Positions 51,130 through 60,324 of a stretch of DNA of 64,000 nt are shown here, piece by piece. The notes beneath the pieces are model-generated. The model made no database searches. It saw nothing but the letters and a program-made list of their open reading frames with translations, and was not told the origin of the DNA. The DNA lies in assembly GCF_018310695.1 (NCBI RefSeq), contig NZ_JAGXCY010000022.1, positions 23,848 to 87,847 of the forward strand, read 5' to 3'. The translations under genes and the position numbers were made by a program. How positions within the stretch are numbered: the stretch's first letter is position 1; every line of letters begins with the position of its first letter. This stretch comes from Paenibacillus sp. Marseille-Q4541 (lineage in GTDB: Bacteria > Bacillota > Bacilli > Paenibacillales > Paenibacillaceae).

Positions 51130-51171
51130 ACAATAGAACAGATAGAACAGGAAGATAGCGTACAATAGAAC
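51130..51171. promoter_or_regulatory. Direct repeats, candidate MocR operator
   Basis: ACAATAGAAC occurs at 51130-51139 and 51162-51171 (32 bases apart, about three helical turns), and the core ATAGAAC occurs a third time at 51142-51148. MocR regulators commonly bind spaced direct repeats in such divergent spacers. Confidence 0.6.
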
Positions 51172-51199
51172 TCACAGCATGACAGAAAAGGTGAACCCG

Positions 51200-52732
51200 A
51201 TGAAAAACAAACGTCAGGATTTTCTAACAAAAGAACCTCTATCTAGGCAAGTTTATGATTATCTTCTTACACGAATAGAACGCGGGGACTATGCCGCGCA
51301 TGACAAGCTGCCCTCTGTACGTTCACTCGCAGAACAGCTGGGTGTGCACCGACTAACCGTATTTAAGTCCTATCAGCAACTCGTCCACAAAGGTAAAATT
51401 TATGCCAAAGACCGGTCCGGATATTATGTAATGCCTTGCACAGAGAAATCAGTAGACATTCATAACAATCTCCATTCATCTACTTCTGTTCGTTCTATTA
51501 CTGGAGCTGACACATTAACGATCCAGCAGCTGCTATCTCCTGTTATTCCAGCAAGCATAAATTTCAAACCGCCCGTTGTCAGCTCACCGCTTCGTACGAA
51601 TTTGCTATCTGAGCTTCAAGCTTACCAAGTGGATTACCAGTTTTCCAAAGCACTCATTGATCCGGCCCTGCTACCCAATGCGTACATGTCCGAATATGTA
51701 AAAAAAGTATTTGATCTCTATCCCAAACTTCTCGGAACCTACTCCACGGTACAAGGAGATGAAGAACTTCGGCTTAGTCTTGCGGAATACTTCAAAAATC
51801 GGCATCAATTCTTTCTTCTGCCTGAAGATATACTGATTACTTCTGGTGCCTTGCAAGCCATTGATCTGGTAGCCAGACTCATGATTAAACCAGGAGATAC
51901 CGTTATTGTGGAGCGTCCAACCTACAGTGCAGCCATTGATATTTTCCGTCAGCAAGGGGCCCACATCGTTACGATCCCTATGCTTCCAGACGGATATGAT
52001 ATGGATCAACTTGAGGCAATCATTCGGGATCACAAACCACGCATGATGTATGTAAACCCTACTTTTCATAATCCAACGGGTTACGTACTGCCTGCGTCAA
52101 AACGGAAAAGGCTAGTGGAGCTTGCGGAAGAATACCATTTTCTAATTACAGAAGATGACACGACTTATGATATGTATTTTGAAGAGGAGCCTCCCTTACC
52201 TATTTACGGCTATGACACAGAGGGCGTTGTGATGTACATTCGAAGTTTCAGTAAATACATTGCACCTGGTCTGCGTATTGCAGCCGTTCTGTGCAGGCCT
52301 TGGCTCATGAAAGAACTTCTTACGATAAAATCACTGGCAGATGGAGGTTCACCTCTCCTTGGACAGAAAATATTTTTGCATTACTTTACTTCATCAAGGA
52401 TGCAGACCCATATGGAGAAGCTACGTATTGCCCTTTCACTGCGGAAGGAAGCGATGGAGAAATGCCTTGCGGGGACAACTTGGGAATGGATCAGTCCAAA
52501 AGGCGGACTGGATTTGTGGATTCAGCTGCCAAAGGGTGTGTCTTCAATGGAACTGCTCCGAAGAAGCCTTGCACTATCTGTCTCTTTCGTACCTGGTCCC
52601 TTCTGCGATCCAGACGCTGTTCACCACAGCTCAAGTATCAGACTAAGTTACTGCTATACAAGTGAGCGTCAGATCGAAGAAGGCATGCTGTTGCTGAAAA
52701 CTGCTTATGATTCTTTAGTACGCAGCACATAA
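51200..52732 (+). CDS. MocR-family regulator (GntR HTH with aminotransferase domain)
   Basis: A 510-residue regulator with an N-terminal GntR winged helix (about residues 12-80: SRQVYDYLLTRIERGDY, LPSVRSLAEQLGVHRLTV) joined to a fold-type I aminotransferase domain (about 115-505). The PLP site is present: NPTFHNPTGYVLP, TEDDTTYDMYF and the lysine in IRSFSKYIAPGLRI. These proteins sense PLP or an amino compound. ATG at 51200 follows AAAAGGTG by 6 bases. Divergence from the EamA gene suggests it controls that exporter. Confidence 0.92.
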   Translation: MKNKRQDFLTKEPLSRQVYDYLLTRIERGDYAAHDKLPSVRSLAEQLGVHRLTVFKSYQQLVHKGKIYAKDRSGYYVMPCTEKSVDIHNNLHSSTSVRSITGADTLTIQQLLSPVIPASINFKPPVVSSPLRTNLLSELQAYQVDYQFSKALIDPALLPNAYMSEYVKKVFDLYPKLLGTYSTVQGDEELRLSLAEYFKNRHQFFLLPEDILITSGALQAIDLVARLMIKPGDTVIVERPTYSAAIDIFRQQGAHIVTIPMLPDGYDMDQLEAIIRDHKPRMMYVNPTFHNPTGYVLPASKRKRLVELAEEYHFLITEDDTTYDMYFEEEPPLPIYGYDTEGVVMYIRSFSKYIAPGLRIAAVLCRPWLMKELLTIKSLADGGSPLLGQKIFLHYFTSSRMQTHMEKLRIALSLRKEAMEKCLAGTTWEWISPKGGLDLWIQLPKGVSSMELLRRSLALSVSFVPGPFCDPDAVHHSSSIRLSYCYTSERQIEEGMLLLKTAYDSLVRST

Positions 52733-52751
52733 CCACTTAACCAGAAAAAAC

Positions 52752-53537
52752 TTAACCTAACGTATGCGTCAGCCCCGTATACGCAAGTGTAATACCTGGG
52801 CTAAGCATATAACGGTGACGAAGATCTACGTCATGAGACATATGCGTAAAAATGGTTTGTTTCGGCTTTACCTTGGTAAGGAGCTCTTGCGCCTCCATCA
52901 TGTCATATACAGATCTACTTTCAAAAAGAGCTTTCTCGTAATAGAAGCTTGTACCCAGAATAAGGAGATCAAGTCCATATAACGGTTTTTGTTCCTGTTC
53001 ATTAAGATTAATAGAATCCGAGCAATAAACCCATGTATATCCGTCTTTCTCAAGATGATACGCGTAGGAATAACCATTTTTACCATGGTTTACTTTCCAC
53101 GAATGAATATGATAGCCCGCGAGATCTAATCCATTCTCCAGATCGACCGGTTTCAGATCAATATGGTTTCGGAGCCAAGGGAACTGTGCCTGAATAGCGT
53201 CAAGCACCTCTTGCGGTGCATACAGCTCCCCCTTCTCCCCAAGCCATCTGCACGCATCAGCCCACTCTGGAAGTCCACCAATATGATCAAAATGTGGATG
53301 AGTAACCAGCATGGTGCGAAGCTTACGTTTCTTCAGCATCTCCATCTGGTGCCGAAAGTCCGGTCCTGCATCAATGAAGAACTCTCCCTTGTCACTCTCT
53401 ACGAAAACAGAAGAACGGTATCTTCGGTTTACACCCGTTGTCCTCGCTTCCTCACATACCTCACATTCACAATAGACCCTCGGCACGCCCATCGCATCAC
53501 CTGTACCAAGAAACGTTAGCTGATTATACTTTGACAA
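52752..53537 (-). CDS. MBL-fold metal-dependent hydrolase, PhnP-like
   Basis: A 261-residue metallo-beta-lactamase-fold phosphodiesterase. Starts LTFLGTGDAMGVPRVYC, with a cysteine cluster CECEVC as in PhnP (a cyclic phosphodiesterase), then THPHFDHIGG, the metal site. Later ligands are in VNHG and VYCSDS and THMSHDVD. No phosphonate genes are nearby, so the substrate may be a different cyclic nucleotide or phosphodiester. It is 30 bases after the next gene on the same strand, likely an operon. Confidence 0.88.
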   Translation of the reverse strand: MSKYNQLTFLGTGDAMGVPRVYCECEVCEEARTTGVNRRYRSSVFVESDKGEFFIDAGPDFRHQMEMLKKRKLRTMLVTHPHFDHIGGLPEWADACRWLGEKGELYAPQEVLDAIQAQFPWLRNHIDLKPVDLENGLDLAGYHIHSWKVNHGKNGYSYAYHLEKDGYTWVYCSDSINLNEQEQKPLYGLDLLILGTSFYYEKALFESRSVYDMMEAQELLTKVKPKQTIFTHMSHDVDLRHRYMLSPGITLAYTGLTHTLG

Positions 53538-53567
53538 GGGTAGAACTCCTTTCTTCCAGCGGGTGTA

Positions 53568-54014
53568 TTATTGTCCGCGAAGTGTTAGCGTCAGCTGCTT
53601 ACGTCCGTCTGCTGTATCTTCCACTGCTTTAATGTGCCAATTGAAAGCAAGAGCCTGCTCAAGCTTTTCAACTTGATCTTGGGATAAGATCAGTCCTTCT
53701 ACTCTGCCTTCTCCCGACGTAAAGTCTTCATTCGGATCTAACTGAAATGTTGTAGCAATCCAGTTTTTCAGTCCATTATTCGTGTTAAATGTAATCCGGT
53801 AACCTTCCGTAATTGCCTCATTCAACAATTCCCCATGCTCTTTGGCGTAGGTGAAAAAGGATTCATATGTATAATGTGGACGCTCAGCCGCTTTCAATAG
53901 CTCGGTGTTCTCCGTACGTACCGCTTCTAATATCTCTTCATCGCTAATTCCACTTCTTCGTGCATTCTCCAATAAAATAGCGCTATACTGTGACAATTTC
54001 ACTTCCTGTGTCAT
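53568..54014 (-). CDS. Conserved hypothetical protein
   Basis: A 148-residue soluble protein starting MTQEVKLSQYSAILLENARR; ATG at 54014 follows GAGGAG by 9 bases. It has an acidic helical N-terminal half (SDEEILEAVRTENTELLKAAER) and a C-terminal half with AFNWHIKAVEDTADGRKQLTLTLRG. No catalytic motif or known domain is recognised. It precedes the MBL-fold hydrolase gene by 30 bases and is probably cotranscribed. Confidence 0.7.
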   Translation of the reverse strand: MTQEVKLSQYSAILLENARRSGISDEEILEAVRTENTELLKAAERPHYTYESFFTYAKEHGELLNEAITEGYRITFNTNNGLKNWIATTFQLDPNEDFTSGEGRVEGLILSQDQVEKLEQALAFNWHIKAVEDTADGRKQLTLTLRGQ

Positions 54015-54117
54015 GAGGTAACACTCCTCTTCAAAATGGTTATGTGATTTATCGATTGCATTCATTTATTGTAGACCTTTTTCCTTACCTTGTTCAAGGT
54101 CATCGTTATTTTTACAT

Positions 54118-54152
54118 AAGAAAAAACCGACCTGATTAGGCCGGTTTTTCTT
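54118..54152 (-). terminator. Terminator after family 5 binding-protein gene
   Basis: GAAAAAACCG-ACC and GG-CCGGTTTTTC form a stem with one mismatch; T run on either strand. Confidence 0.75.
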
Positions 54153-55795
54153 TATTCGATCATATAAATTTTGGATAAGTCACGAAACAGTACCACCGGC
54201 TCTGGGATCGCTTGCTCAAGTCCACCGTAGCCTTTACTTACGGCAATGACACTTTTCGTATAAGCAATCGGCCATACACTGAGTTCTTTGGCAATCTTCT
54301 GCTGGATCTGTACGTATAACTTCTGCCGAACGGCCTGATTCACTTCTACGGAAGCTTGTTTCCATAGGGCATCCAATTCCTTATTGTGAGAGCGAGAATA
54401 GTTGTACACCCCATCGCTCATATAGAGTGATTGGTATGCAGTAGGTTCCTGCCCCATAATATAGCCAGCGAGTGAAAGATCAAAATCCGTATTATTTATG
54501 TCTAATCTGCGATTGTCATAAACCATAGCTTCCATCGGCTTCAGTTCAACCAAAATTCCTACTGCTTTTAATTTCTGCTGAATGTATAAGGCCTGGTTCA
54601 CTTGAGGTTTGCTGGCAGCGGAAAACGCAAGACGGATTTTCATATCCTTGATATTAGCTTGTTCAAGCAATTTCTTGGATTTCTCAGGATTATAATCATA
54701 CGTCCGAACATTGGAAGTATGATACAAAGTATCGGGCGTCAGTATAGATGAAGCCGGATCGGCAAACTCGTTTGACAGATACGAGATTCGAATCAATTCT
54801 TCTTTATCCAGCGCGTAAGCGATAGCCTCCCGGACTTCTCTCTTTTTCATCTTCGGAATGTTCATATTGAACACCATATATTGCAGACGGCCCTCAGGAT
54901 AAGTAATGAGATCAAATTGCCCCGTATCATTCAGCGTTTCATAGTCTTCGATATCAACCATTGACAATTGAACTTCACCCTCACTTAGCGCTTGATTCGC
55001 TACATATGGGTCCAGAATAATTTGATATGTGATGTTATCCAGATACGGTGCCCCGCCGTAATAATCTTCAAAACGTTCCAGAATTACCTCTTCGCCAGGC
55101 GTGTATTCTTTAAACTTAAAGGGACCGGAGCCGATCGGATGGTCATTTTTGGAGCTCAGCAGAATATTTTTCTCTCCCTGAAACACATGTTGCGGGATCG
55201 GATAAAAGTCAATCAGCGCTCCTTCAAATGAAGGCGAAGGCGAAGGCAGTACAAACTTGACGGTGAGATCGTTCACCTTTACCGCCTTGACTGGTTTACC
55301 ATCAAAAACATACTGACTGCGGAAAGGGCTATTCTGTTGTTCATCCATAATTTGTTCCACTGTATACACAATATCATCTGCTGTGATGGCTTCACCATCA
55401 TGCCATGTAAGTCCCTTCCTCAGCTTGACGATATAGGTCAAGTAATCCTTGGAGGAATATGCACTCTCTGCAAGCGCGTATGTCTTCTTCCCACTATTCA
55501 TATAAAAGAGTGGTGCATAGAGTGACTGATTTAGGGTAAGAGTCACCCGATCTCCCGCATACAAAGGGTTCATCACCTTTGGATCATCTTGCAAAGCAAT
55601 ATTCATGCTGCCGCCTCTTACAGGTGCATTTTCTCCGGCATGATCCGAACTTGTTCCTGACATTAACTGCTCACTAGAAGTACTGCCTGTTTGTACTTTT
55701 TTAGGCTGATCTGCTGCCGTGTCACATGCGCTTAGCAGTAACCCAGAGACTAGAATGAGCGATACTATATTTCGTAACCATCTTACATGTTTCAT
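54152..55795 (-). CDS. Family 5 (peptide/nickel type) substrate-binding lipoprotein
   Basis: A 547-residue extracellular binding protein (lipobox LLSACD, Cys24) of the OppA/DppA family. Motifs seen are GGSMNIALQDDP, LRKGLTWHDGEAITADDIVYT, HPIGSGPFKFKEYTPGEE, LQYMVFNMNIPKMKKREVREAIAYA. It should bind peptides or a metal chelate for an ABC importer, but no Opp/Dpp permease or ATPase genes adjoin it; it is transcribed alone. Confidence 0.9.
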   Translation of the reverse strand: MKHVRWLRNIVSLILVSGLLLSACDTAADQPKKVQTGSTSSEQLMSGTSSDHAGENAPVRGGSMNIALQDDPKVMNPLYAGDRVTLTLNQSLYAPLFYMNSGKKTYALAESAYSSKDYLTYIVKLRKGLTWHDGEAITADDIVYTVEQIMDEQQNSPFRSQYVFDGKPVKAVKVNDLTVKFVLPSPSPSFEGALIDFYPIPQHVFQGEKNILLSSKNDHPIGSGPFKFKEYTPGEEVILERFEDYYGGAPYLDNITYQIILDPYVANQALSEGEVQLSMVDIEDYETLNDTGQFDLITYPEGRLQYMVFNMNIPKMKKREVREAIAYALDKEELIRISYLSNEFADPASSILTPDTLYHTSNVRTYDYNPEKSKKLLEQANIKDMKIRLAFSAASKPQVNQALYIQQKLKAVGILVELKPMEAMVYDNRRLDINNTDFDLSLAGYIMGQEPTAYQSLYMSDGVYNYSRSHNKELDALWKQASVEVNQAVRQKLYVQIQQKIAKELSVWPIAYTKSVIAVSKGYGGLEQAIPEPVVLFRDLSKIYMIE

Positions 55796-55937
55796 TCTTC
55801 TTGTTATCCTCCTGATGCATAAATACCATTTATGTACCCTTTCAAATAATATGAGAGTAGTATAAACAAGGTTGATTTAAAAAGCAAAAATATAATATGT
55901 CATCTTGGTTCAATCTACTTTTTTTGTAAAAACAATA

Positions 55938-55974
55938 AACAAAAAACCCTGCACGTTATCGAACGTTCAGGGTA
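55938..55974 (-). terminator. Terminator after cysA
   Basis: On the minus strand CCCTGAACGTT and AACGTGCAGGG form a stem with one mismatch and a TTTTTT run. Confidence 0.8.
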
Positions 55975-55986
55975 ATAGCAGCCATT

Positions 55987-57054
55987 CTATATGGATATTG
56001 GCATCGGATCACTCTTCAGATGATTTTCGACCATCCAGTTCTCATGGTCATTAAAAAGATAAGCCCGGTGAACGAGGACACGAACTTCTTGCCCGACGGA
56101 CAAGGTCTCCTTCTCCAAAGAGCGATACGTGATCAGCTTATAATTACCTATCATAACTTCAACAAGCCACTCGCTGCCTCGGAAATGAAGGGCACGAACG
56201 GTCCCTTGTTCGGTAGCCGATAACAGCGTAAATTCATTTCCCAGACCTACTTCAATATACTCTGGACGAATCAGCGCCTTAGCATCGACAGCAGAACCCG
56301 TTAACTGGTCAAATCCCTTCAGTTCTCTCGCATGCTCTACAATAGTGGATTCCCCAATAAAAGAGGCTACAAAGGGTGTTTCCGGCTGTTTGTATATATC
56401 CCATGGTGTCCCTTTCTGTTCCAGAGCACCATGATTAATAATCATAATTTCATCAGCAACTTCAATTGCTTCATCCTGATCATGCGTAACAAATATAGAC
56501 GTAATGCCTACCCGCTCAATGAGCTCACGCAACCAGGATCTTAGCTCGTGCCGAATCTTGGCGTCAATGGCAGCAAAGGGCTCATCAAGCAAGAGAAGTT
56601 GAGGCTCAGGAGCCAGAGCCCTTGCAAACGCAACACGTTGCCTTTGTCCTCCGGATAATTGATGAGGATACCTCTTCTCAAAGCCACTAAGACCCGTTAG
56701 CTCAACTAGTTCCATTACCCGATCGCGAATTTGTGCTTTGGACTGCTTCTTCACCTTAAGTCCAAAAGCGATATTGTCAAACACGGTCATATGTTTAAAT
56801 AAAGCATAGTTTTGAAATACAAATCCAATTCCCCGTTCTTGAGGTGGAAGATGGTTCACAAGCTGTCCATGCAAGCGGATTTCACCTGCATCCGGATTTT
56901 CAAGCCCAGCCAGTATACGAAGAATGGAAGTTTTCCCGCCTCCACTTGGACCAAGTAAACCAATGAGGTGACCTTTTTTTATATCAAAAGAAACATCTTT
57001 AACTGCATGAAAATTGCCAAAATGTTTATTCAGACCACGGACTTCCACATGCAT
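55987..57054 (-). CDS. cysA: Sulfate/thiosulfate-type ABC ATPase
   Basis: A 355-residue ATPase of the CysA family: Walker A GPSGGGKTS, Q-loop FVFQNYALFKHM, signature LSGGQRQRVAFARALA, Walker B LLLLDEPFAAID, switch FVTHDQDEA, then a C-terminal TOBE-like regulatory domain (about residues 240-345). The Walker A has Gly for the more usual Ser in GPSGSGKT. It would energise sulfate import, but permease and binding-protein genes are absent here. ATG at 57054 follows GGGGG by 8 bases. The substrate could also be molybdate or another anion. Confidence 0.87.
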   Translation of the reverse strand: MHVEVRGLNKHFGNFHAVKDVSFDIKKGHLIGLLGPSGGGKTSILRILAGLENPDAGEIRLHGQLVNHLPPQERGIGFVFQNYALFKHMTVFDNIAFGLKVKKQSKAQIRDRVMELVELTGLSGFEKRYPHQLSGGQRQRVAFARALAPEPQLLLLDEPFAAIDAKIRHELRSWLRELIERVGITSIFVTHDQDEAIEVADEIMIINHGALEQKGTPWDIYKQPETPFVASFIGESTIVEHARELKGFDQLTGSAVDAKALIRPEYIEVGLGNEFTLLSATEQGTVRALHFRGSEWLVEVMIGNYKLITYRSLEKETLSVGQEVRVLVHRAYLFNDHENWMVENHLKSDPMPISI

Positions 57055-57268
57055 GTCGCCATCCCCCATCACATTCCCTATAATTTCGGTAGGAATTACT
57101 TTATTTGATACTTTACCAAAAATAGGGGGATTCCGTCAATCTTTTCTGGATATGATGACTAGCATACACTTTCGTCATTTACCGTTATGACATTGCAACG
57201 TTATGATGATTTACCGCTTTGAAGTATGTAGGCGTGACTTGATGTAATGTGTACCGAGTGAAGGAAGC

Positions 57269-57850
57269 TTATAGACGATTACACATGATTTTCACATGCG
57301 AAGATGCTTCGGCCCTGACTTCTTCAAAAGGTAAGCGGTCTTGGATGTAGTAAGAGATGAACCCGTGAATGGATAGAAATAAACTGTGAGGTAATTGCAT
57401 CCGTTCTTCGTCAGTGTAGTCCTTATTGTTCATATGATAACGGATAATGGTGGCGAATAGCTCATAACAACGATTCTGTTCTGCCCTACAATAAGCAAGC
57501 AGCTCTTCATCACGAATCATAAACATAATTTCATATTGATAAGGATTTTGCAGACCAAAACGTATAAACTCCATCATGACATGCTCTGGCTTGGTAAGAC
57601 CATCCTTGGAGCCTTTAGCCATGGCCTGCAGGAGTAACTGCCCTAAATGATTAAAATCTTCTACAACAATGGCATAAAATAGTTCTGCTTTTTCCTTGAA
57701 ATGATAATATAAAGATCCATGACTGTAACCTAAATGCTGACCAATACTGCGCATTGAAATAGAGCGATAGCCTTTTGTTACGAACAAATGCCTGGCCGCT
57801 TCCAAAATACGCTCTCTCGACAACTCCTGCTCCACTGCTCTTCTAGCCAT
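57269..57850 (-). CDS. TetR-family transcriptional regulator
   Basis: A 193-residue repressor-type regulator. The TetR helix-turn-helix is at about residues 10-60 (RILEAARHLFVTKGYRSISM, GYSHGSLYYHFKEKAELF). The ligand domain is not assignable. It starts 3 bases after yigZ ends, so it is the second gene of a yigZ-tetR operon; its target is unknown. Confidence 0.92.
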   Translation of the reverse strand: MARRAVEQELSRERILEAARHLFVTKGYRSISMRSIGQHLGYSHGSLYYHFKEKAELFYAIVVEDFNHLGQLLLQAMAKGSKDGLTKPEHVMMEFIRFGLQNPYQYEIMFMIRDEELLAYCRAEQNRCYELFATIIRYHMNNKDYTDEERMQLPHSLFLSIHGFISYYIQDRLPFEEVRAEASSHVKIMCNRL

Positions 57851-57853
57851 ATC

Positions 57854-58486
57854 TTATTCTCCTTCAATAAAATAAAGCTGCTGTCCCTCCGTGATCACAG
57901 ATTGACCTTGTGTTAAGTCAGTCATAAAATCAATGAATCGCTCTGCTTCACGATCTACCGGCAGACATGTCAGCCTGACTTTGTCAGTAAATGTGGTTTC
58001 TCCCATACGTACCTGCCTGTTTCTCAGCTCATTCTCCACTTTTCCTAGCCATGTGTAATCCAATTCAACAAAAACTTCCCGGTGTAACACATTCGTTATG
58101 ACTTCCCCGGACTCAATAGCGGCTACAGCCCCATCCGTGTATGCACGAATAAGTCCACCTGCACCAAGCATAATACCGCCAAAATATCTCGTAACGACGA
58201 TAGCGACATTTTTCAGTCCTTGATTTTTGATCACCTCCAGAATTGGTTTCCCTGCGGTTCCGCTAGGCTCCCCATCATCCGACTGTTTCTGAATCTCATC
58301 TCGTTCACCAATCATATATGCTGAACAATTATGAGTGGCATTCCAGTGCTTTTTCTTAATATCCTCAATAAACTGGATTGCTTCCTCTTCATTCTTTACT
58401 GGCATGACATGACCGATAAATCGTGATTTCTTAATAACAATTTCTTTATTCCCCGCGGCTCGAACGGTTCTGTACTGCTCAATCAT
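57854..58486 (-). CDS. yigZ: YigZ/IMPACT family protein
   Basis: A 210-residue protein with the UPF0029 N-terminal domain (KKSRFIGHVMPVKNEEEA, HWNATHNCSAYMIG, SDDGEPSGTAGKPILEV) and a C-terminal DUF1949 domain. Homologue of YvyE/YigZ and of eukaryotic IMPACT; proposed to bind translation components, but its role in bacteria is unclear. First gene of an operon with the TetR gene downstream. Confidence 0.92.
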   Translation of the reverse strand: MIEQYRTVRAAGNKEIVIKKSRFIGHVMPVKNEEEAIQFIEDIKKKHWNATHNCSAYMIGERDEIQKQSDDGEPSGTAGKPILEVIKNQGLKNVAIVVTRYFGGIMLGAGGLIRAYTDGAVAAIESGEVITNVLHREVFVELDYTWLGKVENELRNRQVRMGETTFTDKVRLTCLPVDREAERFIDFMTDLTQGQSVITEGQQLYFIEGE

Positions 58487-58565
58487 TGCTCTCTTACCTT
58501 TCTATATGTGAAGAAAACACCGTAAGGTGTTCTATTCTTAGAAGTAATATGGTTCCTATTTGTTA

Positions 58566-58604
58566 AGAAAGCAGTCCATCCAAATACGGGTGAACTGCTT
58601 CTTA
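58566..58604 (-). terminator. Candidate terminator of pgi
   Basis: AGAAAGCAGT (58566-58575) pairs with ACTGCTTCTT (58594-58603) across 18 bases; on the minus strand a TTTCTT stretch follows. A second small hairpin AACACC-GTAA-GGTGTT sits at 58516-58531. Confidence 0.5.
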
Positions 58605-58679
58605 TGTTCAAACAACCTGCTGATAGCTTGATTGCTCTACTATATTGATGAAACTTATGATCTTTATCAGATCATACCA

Positions 58680-60035
58680 TTATTCAGAAAGTCTTGCTTC
58701 AAGTTTTGCTTTTTCTTCTTCATAGCCTGGTTTGCCAAGAAGAGCAAACATATTCTTTTTGTAAGCTTCTACACCCGGTTGGTCAAACGGATTCACACCC
58801 AGAAGGTATCCGCTGATGCCGCATGCTTTTTCAAAGAAGTATACCAGATATCCGAAAGAATATGGAGTCATATCTGGAACATTTACAATAAGATTTGGTA
58901 CTTGACCGTCAGTATGTGCCAAAAGTGTACCTTGGAATGCTTTTTTGTTAACGAAATCCATCGTTTTACCTTCCAAGAAATTCAGACCGTCTAGATCATC
59001 TGGATCTGCTTCAATGGAAATGTGACTTGGAACTTCTTCTACTTGAATCACCGTTTCGAAAATGTTACGGCTACCTTCTTGAATGAATTGTCCCATGGAG
59101 TGAAGGTCTGTTGAGAAATCAACGGATGCTGGATAGATTCCTTTGAAGTCTTTTCCTTCACTTTCGCCAAATAGCTGTTTCCACCACTCGGATACAAAGT
59201 GTAAAGATGGCTCGTAGTTAACGAGAATTTCAGTGCCTTTCCCTTTACGATACAGTGCATTACGCACTGCTGCGTATTGGTAACTTTGGTTCTCTGCAAC
59301 GTTCGGATTAGCAAACTCTTTGGAAGCGTCAGCCGCACCTTGCATCATTTCTTCAATGTTAATTCCTGCTGTAGCAATTGGAAGTAATCCTACTGCAGTC
59401 AGTACGGAATAACGTCCACCTACATCATCAGGGATAATGAAGGATTCATAACCTTCTTCTGTTGCCAGTTTTTTGAGAGCACCACGTGCTTTGTCCGTTG
59501 TAGCGTAAATCCGTTTGCGAGCTTCTTCTTTACCGTATTTTTTCTCCAGTGCAGCACGGAAGATACGGAATGCAATTGCTGGCTCTGTAGTTGTACCAGA
59601 TTTAGAGATTACGTTTACGGAGAAGTCTTTTCCTTCAACGAGCTCAAGCAAATGGTTTACATATGTAGAGCTGATGTTATTACCTGCGAAATAAATTTCA
59701 GGAGTTTTACGTTTATCTTTTGGCAGCTCATTGTAGAAAGAGTGTGTCAACATTTCAATCGCTGCACGTGCACCCAGGTAAGAACCGCCGATACCGATTA
59801 CGATCAGTACTTCGGAGTCACTTTGAATTTTCGCAGCTGCTTTTTGAATACGGGAGAATTCTTCTTTGTCATAGTTAGTAGGAAGGTCAATCCAACCGAG
59901 GAAGTCGGAACCTGTACCTGTACCGTTATGAAGTTGCTCGTGAGCAAGGCGAATTGGTTCTGCCAAGTAATCCACTTCATGTTGTCCTACAAATTCGAGA
60001 GCTTTACTGTAATCAAAAGTTACTTTTTTAGCCAT
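58680..60035 (-). CDS. pgi: Glucose-6-phosphate isomerase
   Basis: Interconverts glucose 6-phosphate and fructose 6-phosphate. The 451-residue protein is the usual short Bacillota length. Conserved segments: VIGIGGSYLGARAA, VISKSGTTTEPAIAFR, catalytic Glu in QLFGESEGKD and GQFIQEGSRNIFET, plus GYLLGVNPFDQPGVEAYK near the C terminus with the active-site Lys. AGGAGG precedes the ATG. It has its own promoter. Confidence 0.97.
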   Translation of the reverse strand: MAKKVTFDYSKALEFVGQHEVDYLAEPIRLAHEQLHNGTGTGSDFLGWIDLPTNYDKEEFSRIQKAAAKIQSDSEVLIVIGIGGSYLGARAAIEMLTHSFYNELPKDKRKTPEIYFAGNNISSTYVNHLLELVEGKDFSVNVISKSGTTTEPAIAFRIFRAALEKKYGKEEARKRIYATTDKARGALKKLATEEGYESFIIPDDVGGRYSVLTAVGLLPIATAGINIEEMMQGAADASKEFANPNVAENQSYQYAAVRNALYRKGKGTEILVNYEPSLHFVSEWWKQLFGESEGKDFKGIYPASVDFSTDLHSMGQFIQEGSRNIFETVIQVEEVPSHISIEADPDDLDGLNFLEGKTMDFVNKKAFQGTLLAHTDGQVPNLIVNVPDMTPYSFGYLVYFFEKACGISGYLLGVNPFDQPGVEAYKKNMFALLGKPGYEEEKAKLEARLSE

Positions 60036-60158
60036 GATTATAATACCTCCTGTAATTTCTTAAATGTCAGCGAGAATCAGTTCTCACTTGAAAGCTTGTC
60101 TTACGACTGTCCGGATTATGCGTTCTATCGAAATTACCCGTGCCTTCACTTATGAAAT

Positions 60159-60187
60159 AGAATACTGTAATTTCGCTAACGTGACAA
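60159..60187 (-). promoter_or_regulatory. Sigma-A promoter of pgi
   Basis: On the minus strand TTGTCA (60182-60187) and TATTCT (60159-60164) are 17 bp apart; the leader is about 115 bases with no recognised structure. The remaining divergent spacer to 60324 has a weak plus-strand pair TTGGTT-17-TATGAT (60248-60276). Confidence 0.65.
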
Positions 60188-60324
60188 GCTTAGTGGGTTG
60201 CTGACCGAGTATATTTACACTACTCATTCTCTTCACAGTTTAGCCTTTTGGTTTGTCTATGTCTCCATGATATGATGAAGACCTAATGAATGTTTGATTA
60301 AACAAGGAAAGGTGAGAATTTTTC

